Below, in pieces: positions 60,165-64,000 of a stretch of 64,000 nt of DNA. The DNA is from Heterobilharzia americana (taxonomy: Eukaryota > Platyhelminthes > Trematoda > Strigeidida > Schistosomatidae). Positions within the stretch are counted from its first letter, which is position 1. Every line of letters starts with the position of its first letter. The notes beneath the pieces were generated by a model. The model was not told the DNA's origin. It saw nothing but the letters and a program-made list of their open reading frames with translations, and made no database searches. Location of the stretch: positions 58,003,491 through 58,067,490 of the forward strand of contig OX104130.1 of assembly GCA_944470555.2 (NCBI GenBank), written 5' to 3'. Position numbers and translations under genes: made by a program.

Positions 60165-60486
60165 GTTTATTCATTAGGTTATGAGCCATAATTTCTTAAT
60201 TAAGATTTAATATACCACTCACTTTCTCAAGTTAAATTAGATGGAACTGGTTTGGTTGCACCTTTTGAATCGAAAGTTAAGAGGATAATCTGATGAGCTA
60301 CACCTTTACCATTTACAAGAAGTGAAATTAGGATTCACCAACTAAATTTAGTACTTGCGTAAGACATCTATGAAACATCTGTCTGCAGACAAACTGATAC
60401 TTATCAGACAGAAATCTATAACATTTCCTAACCTTTTGCTTATTAGTGCAGTCTGTTCATAGATAGGGATGATATCATAAAACTGG

Positions 60487-60630
60487 AGTGACTCTACATG
60501 CTACCCTAGCAACCACTGAAACAACCAATTAGGCTTCTTTATTTAGGTTGGGCAGTTAGCTTTTTTACCCGTAAAATTGAGAAACGTTATTGGCCGTTTC
60601 AGTGAATGCTCGGTGACTTGTAGAGTAATT
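60487..60630. repeat. Fold-back repeat FB14
   Basis: Left AGTGACTCTACATGCTACCC with TAGCAACCACTGAAACAACC; right TTATTGGCCGTTTCAGTGAA with GCTCGGTGACTTGTAGAGTA. Confidence 0.65.
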
Positions 60631-60913
60631 CATCGGCTACAGTATCATGTGAATCTGCAACATGGAGCTTGGTAGACAGGTCTATTACTTAATCTGCCCA
60701 ACCAATTACTGTCCATTCTATGTTCGGATTTCTGCAGCTAGAATTAGTACCGTGTCGATAGTATTTTACCCCGACAGTGAAATGCAGGTCTTCAAAAGCG
60801 GTAAAACCTAGTAGTTAATATATGTACCAGTTTGTTTACTAGATTGGAGAAAAGGACAGTGTAGCTGCAGCTCGATAATAACTCACGAATATTTAAATCA
60901 AGACAGTTTTTAC

Positions 60914-61039
60914 AGTGACCTTAACGGCTCCTCTAGCAACCAACGAAATAACTAATTGGGTTTCTTGATTTCAGCTGGAAAAGTGAGATACTCTAATTGA
61001 CCACTTCAGTAACTGTTAGGGTGGCTTTTAAAAATTCTT
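60914..61039. repeat. Fold-back repeat FB15
   Basis: Left AGTGACCTTAACGGCTCCTC with TAGCAACCAACGAAATAACT; right TAATTGACCACTTCAGTAAC with TGTTAGGGTGGCTTTTAAAA. Confidence 0.7.
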
Positions 61040-61399
61040 TTACAGTTAGTGCAAAGACTTGTAGTTCTGAGTGATCACTTTTTTATATCTAACCTTCTTA
61101 ACACTTATTCACAGATTTACAGTAATACAACACTGCACATACTTTTGCAATATCCTGTTTGAATCCAAGCTGCATTTGTGTTGATACTTGGCAATAATGT
61201 GCGTTTTCTAAGTAAAGGCCAGTGTAGCCAAAGATATTAAGCCGTTTCGTATAGACATTTTTAGCATTGCAATCACTATCATTGAATTTTAATGACATAT
61301 TCTAGATCTGAAGAGTAATACATTAGTAATACATCAATGATTTTTGTAGAACATATTCCAAACTCTCTTGATAGATAAAATAAATTTTGGGTTAGAATT

Positions 61400-61770
61400 C
61401 ATCATCATTGTGAGGAACGTTTGAAACCTGGGAGCATCAGATAGCTGCTTCGTCCTAGTATGGGACTCCTCAACAATGCGCACCCACGACTCCACCAAGG
61501 ATTGAATCTAGGACCTTCCGTGACCAGCAAGTTACCATTGAGTCACAATCCAATGGTCCATATTTCCAACTATTATCAGTTCACGATATAGTGCGACCTA
61601 CATCAAACGTCGTCGTTGAGTAACTGTCGTCATGTTCCCCTTGGTCGACTCCACTAGTCACGACTTCTTAGTGGAACTTTGGGAATCACCTCTCGAAGCC
61701 AGTGACCAATGAACGTTAGATTAATTCTATCTGAAAGTTTGTGGACATTTATTAATGATGAATCTCAACC
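61400..61770 (-). mobile_element. Family-B SINE left arm plus spacer
   Basis: Minus-strand arm (61,400-61,555) with core TTGAGGA (reverse of 61,467-61,473), GTCC..GGAC stem II, GAAG and a GATAGCTGC stem III segment. The predicted cut lies between 61,439 and 61,440. Six of six stem I positions can pair (GCATTG with TGATGC, including G-T pairs). The spacer follows (TGGTCCATATTTCCAACTAT ... CGAAGCCAGTGACCAATGAA). The right arm is missing, except for a tail-like GATGAATCTCAACC. Intron 22. Confidence 0.72.
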
Positions 61771-62339
61771 AAATAAACTGCCTTGACAAGTAAATGTGCA
61801 GTCAGATTGTTCGAAATGTATGACACAAACACATCACAGTTTCAGATCAACTACGTATTCCTAATAACACCATTAAAATTCATATCACTCGAATAAGCAT
61901 GATGAATATTTCGCTTTCATAATGAAATATTAGATTACTTTACTGTGGAGCCGTAAACATCTTTTAGAGTTTGTAGAAGAGATAAGAGCTGATTGGTGTA
62001 CATTTTACTAGACCTTAAGCCCACATTACTCTCTCCGGATCGTTTTTTATGAGGGGCTAACAAGTATTTGATGACTGATTATCTACCACCCCGTAAGCTG
62101 AAAGTGCAGTTCACATATGGCAAGCATATCGTTTGGTTGATTTATTTTATCAGTCATCGCACAAGGTTAAAATATTTCTGAACATATTTTTTTATTGATT
62201 ATTCATTCACATTTACAAAGTCAGTTTACCGAATGTAGTTTCGTTAATTTATTCAGCTAAATACGAGCTGTACATTTTGTAGTGTTGGAAGCAAAGTATC
62301 CATTACTGGAGGCTACTTTTTGAAAATCTCAGGAAAACT

Positions 62340-62460
62340 CAGCTGCAAAGCTGCTGTTTTGTCAAAATGTGGCTGGCTTTCAACAAGTAGGTCACAGGTT
62401 TAGATTCCGTTCTACTTATAAAGGTCTGGGCGACCAGATAGTATCATTAATCCTCAAACA
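62340..62460 (+). mobile_element. tRNA-like SINE, family C
   Basis: GTGGCTGGCTTTCAACAAGT then AGGTCACAGGTTTAGATTCC and AAAGGTCTGGGCGACCAGAT with AGTATCATTAATCC. The B-box is decayed (GGTTTAGATTCC). Same order of segments as the minus-strand copy at 3.6 kb. Confidence 0.6.
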
Positions 62461-64000
62461 CTATGCATGAATCATCGCTTAATGCAAAAATCTTAACAAG
62501 TTCGCCGAGTTATAACCAGAAAAGAAACGAACAGTTATGCGAGAAAATGAAATGAGCATATACTACGGAAAAACATAATTATCTGAAAATTCTTTACTTG
62601 ATTCAAAATATTGCTGAAATTGTTATTTTCTCTTACCAGCCAAATGAGAAGAATTCATTTATGCCATTAGGATGCTTCTGATGAAAGTTTGAAAAGTTGA
62701 AGCCCATTTTTAGTATTGGAAGATATCAGTATGTGTTTGATTCTTCGCTTTAACAAGTTTTACACAGTTAAAATTTTACACTACATACATTTCTTCAAGA
62801 AGATAAAGTTATAGCTTGATGTATGTAAAAAATTAAGTTTCAGTATGTCTGTGGTGGTCTCTAGAAAACGTTTGTACTACTCATCTAATATCATAATCTA
62901 ATTCGAATATTACTTCGAAGACAATAGCTAACTCAATGTTTCCAAGCGTATTCAGTGAAGACCAGATGGCTGAGATGGACACTTAATTTTGGTGCTTGTA
63001 CAAATACATTAAACACTTGATATATGCGCGAAAAATTTCAGTCATATCATAAAAATATAACCTCTTGCCTTTGAATACACTGGTAGAAACTTTGCTCAAC
63101 CCCAGTTATCATTCATGGCAACACAATTCATTTCTGCTGGTACTGAATTATCTAGTACCAATAATCTTCAGTAAACCAGCATAAAGTTGTCTTGTAAATT
63201 GTCAAACGTTCCTCTGACAGAGACACTTTATCGTATGCCATTTCAGTGTCTGAGAAAATCACCATTAGTCTACTAAAAGACTGAATATGGTCAGTTGACT
63301 AGGTAGAAGGCATAGTTGATACTACTGTTGAAAAAGTAAAGTTGCTCCTATTGCAAGTTAATTAACTGGATTAATTACAATACAATAAGTGACTAATGTA
63401 CAAATATACACGTAGCTGTTTAATTTACAGTTTTAATGGGCGCTATTGATCCGAATGGATATAAGTAGTATATGTTGAGAGAGTTGCAGAAATCACAGGG
63501 AATTACCAGCAATGGGTAAAGATTCTGCCCAGAGAAACGTAAGACACAGTGTGGGCATATTAACAGCAAATCAAGATAGAAGCAAAAGAGGAAATGAAGC
63601 ACGTTATACAAATGACTGTTTTAGTAGGAAGTGTACAATATTTAATGACTACTGTACAAGATGTCAATAATCAACATTCCTTCCTTCGTCTTCACGTTTC
63701 CTACACAATTATTCTGTGTAATGGCTACAGTAAAAGACGATTAACTTTTACTAATGACTTTTTTCTGTCTTAGACTCGATATTTGCACTTCTCATAAACC
63801 ACCAATTTTATTTACCTGCATTCTTTAGCCAGATACGATTTTACACTTTTTGACTATTCTTCTATACACTGAAATTTTTATAAGTTCCCATATTATTCTA
63901 AAAATATTGGTGTGCATTTACTCTGTTTATCTCGATAATATTGTCACAACACATAATTTGCTACTTATCTTGATATCCGTCTTGTACCCAAACTGGATTG
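62461..64000. other. Intron 22, right end of window
   Basis: AT-rich sequence without an assigned gene or repeat. I looked in all plus frames for the expected post-P-loop dynein strand and found none, so the next exon probably lies beyond 64,000. Confidence 0.45.

Noticed and set aside
58851..64000. A further dynein exon in the last 5 kb
   Set aside because: No frame shows the expected 'NFSSRTTS' or 'MDDMNMP' motifs; ORFs there have no dynein similarity.

Overview
The window looks like schistosome (blood fluke) nuclear DNA. It is AT-rich and packed with degenerate RTE-like, CR1-like and Penelope-like retroelements. It also carries tRNA-headed SINEs containing the schistosome-type hammerhead ribozyme (core CTGACGA, stem II GTCC/GGAC, then GAAA). 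One multi-exon animal gene runs through it with the intron-size pattern typical of schistosomes: tiny introns at the 5' end, multi-kilobase introns after. The species cannot be fixed from the sequence.

Layout. 1-11.3 kb is a graveyard of non-LTR retrotransposons. It holds minus-strand CR1-like pieces (1-1.6 and 2.5-3.06 kb), two SINEs (3.6 and 4.15 kb), and a plus-strand CR1-like element (4.95-11.34 kb) split by a near full-length RTE-like insertion (5.85-9.16 kb). From 11,904 to beyond the right edge lies one plus-strand gene, the 5' ~60% of an axonemal dynein heavy chain best matching DNAH10, the I1/f inner-arm heavy chain. I reconstruct 22 coding exons (11,904-58,850, about 2,663 codons) covering the tail, the linker, AAA1, AAA2 and the start of AAA3. 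All junctions are GT-AG and phase-consistent. Exons 1-7 are separated by introns of only 35-52 bp; later introns are 0.9-5.5 kb and hold nearly all the repeats. The next exon was not found before the window ends.

Two single-base frame breaks interrupt otherwise conserved dynein exons: after 14,337 (exon 7) and in an A6 run at 55,135-55,140 (exon 21). Each is repaired by one extra base in a short homopolymer. Consensus errors are the simplest explanation, but real lesions cannot be excluded from this sequence.

Repeats of most interest: (i) hammerhead SINEs, with intact sense-strand ribozyme cores in dynein introns 14 and 18, the latter in an inverted pair; (ii) a second tRNA-headed SINE family whose body also carries a hammerhead-like core (CTGAGGA, GTCC..GGAC, GAAA), often arranged head-to-head around a shared spacer; (iii) about fifteen copies of a 100-145 bp fold-back repeat with long inverted arms, clustered just upstream of the AAA1 exon; (iv) Penelope-like elements with a GIY-YIG domain. 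I see no CRISPR array, no credible complete tRNA or rRNA gene, and no second host protein-coding gene.
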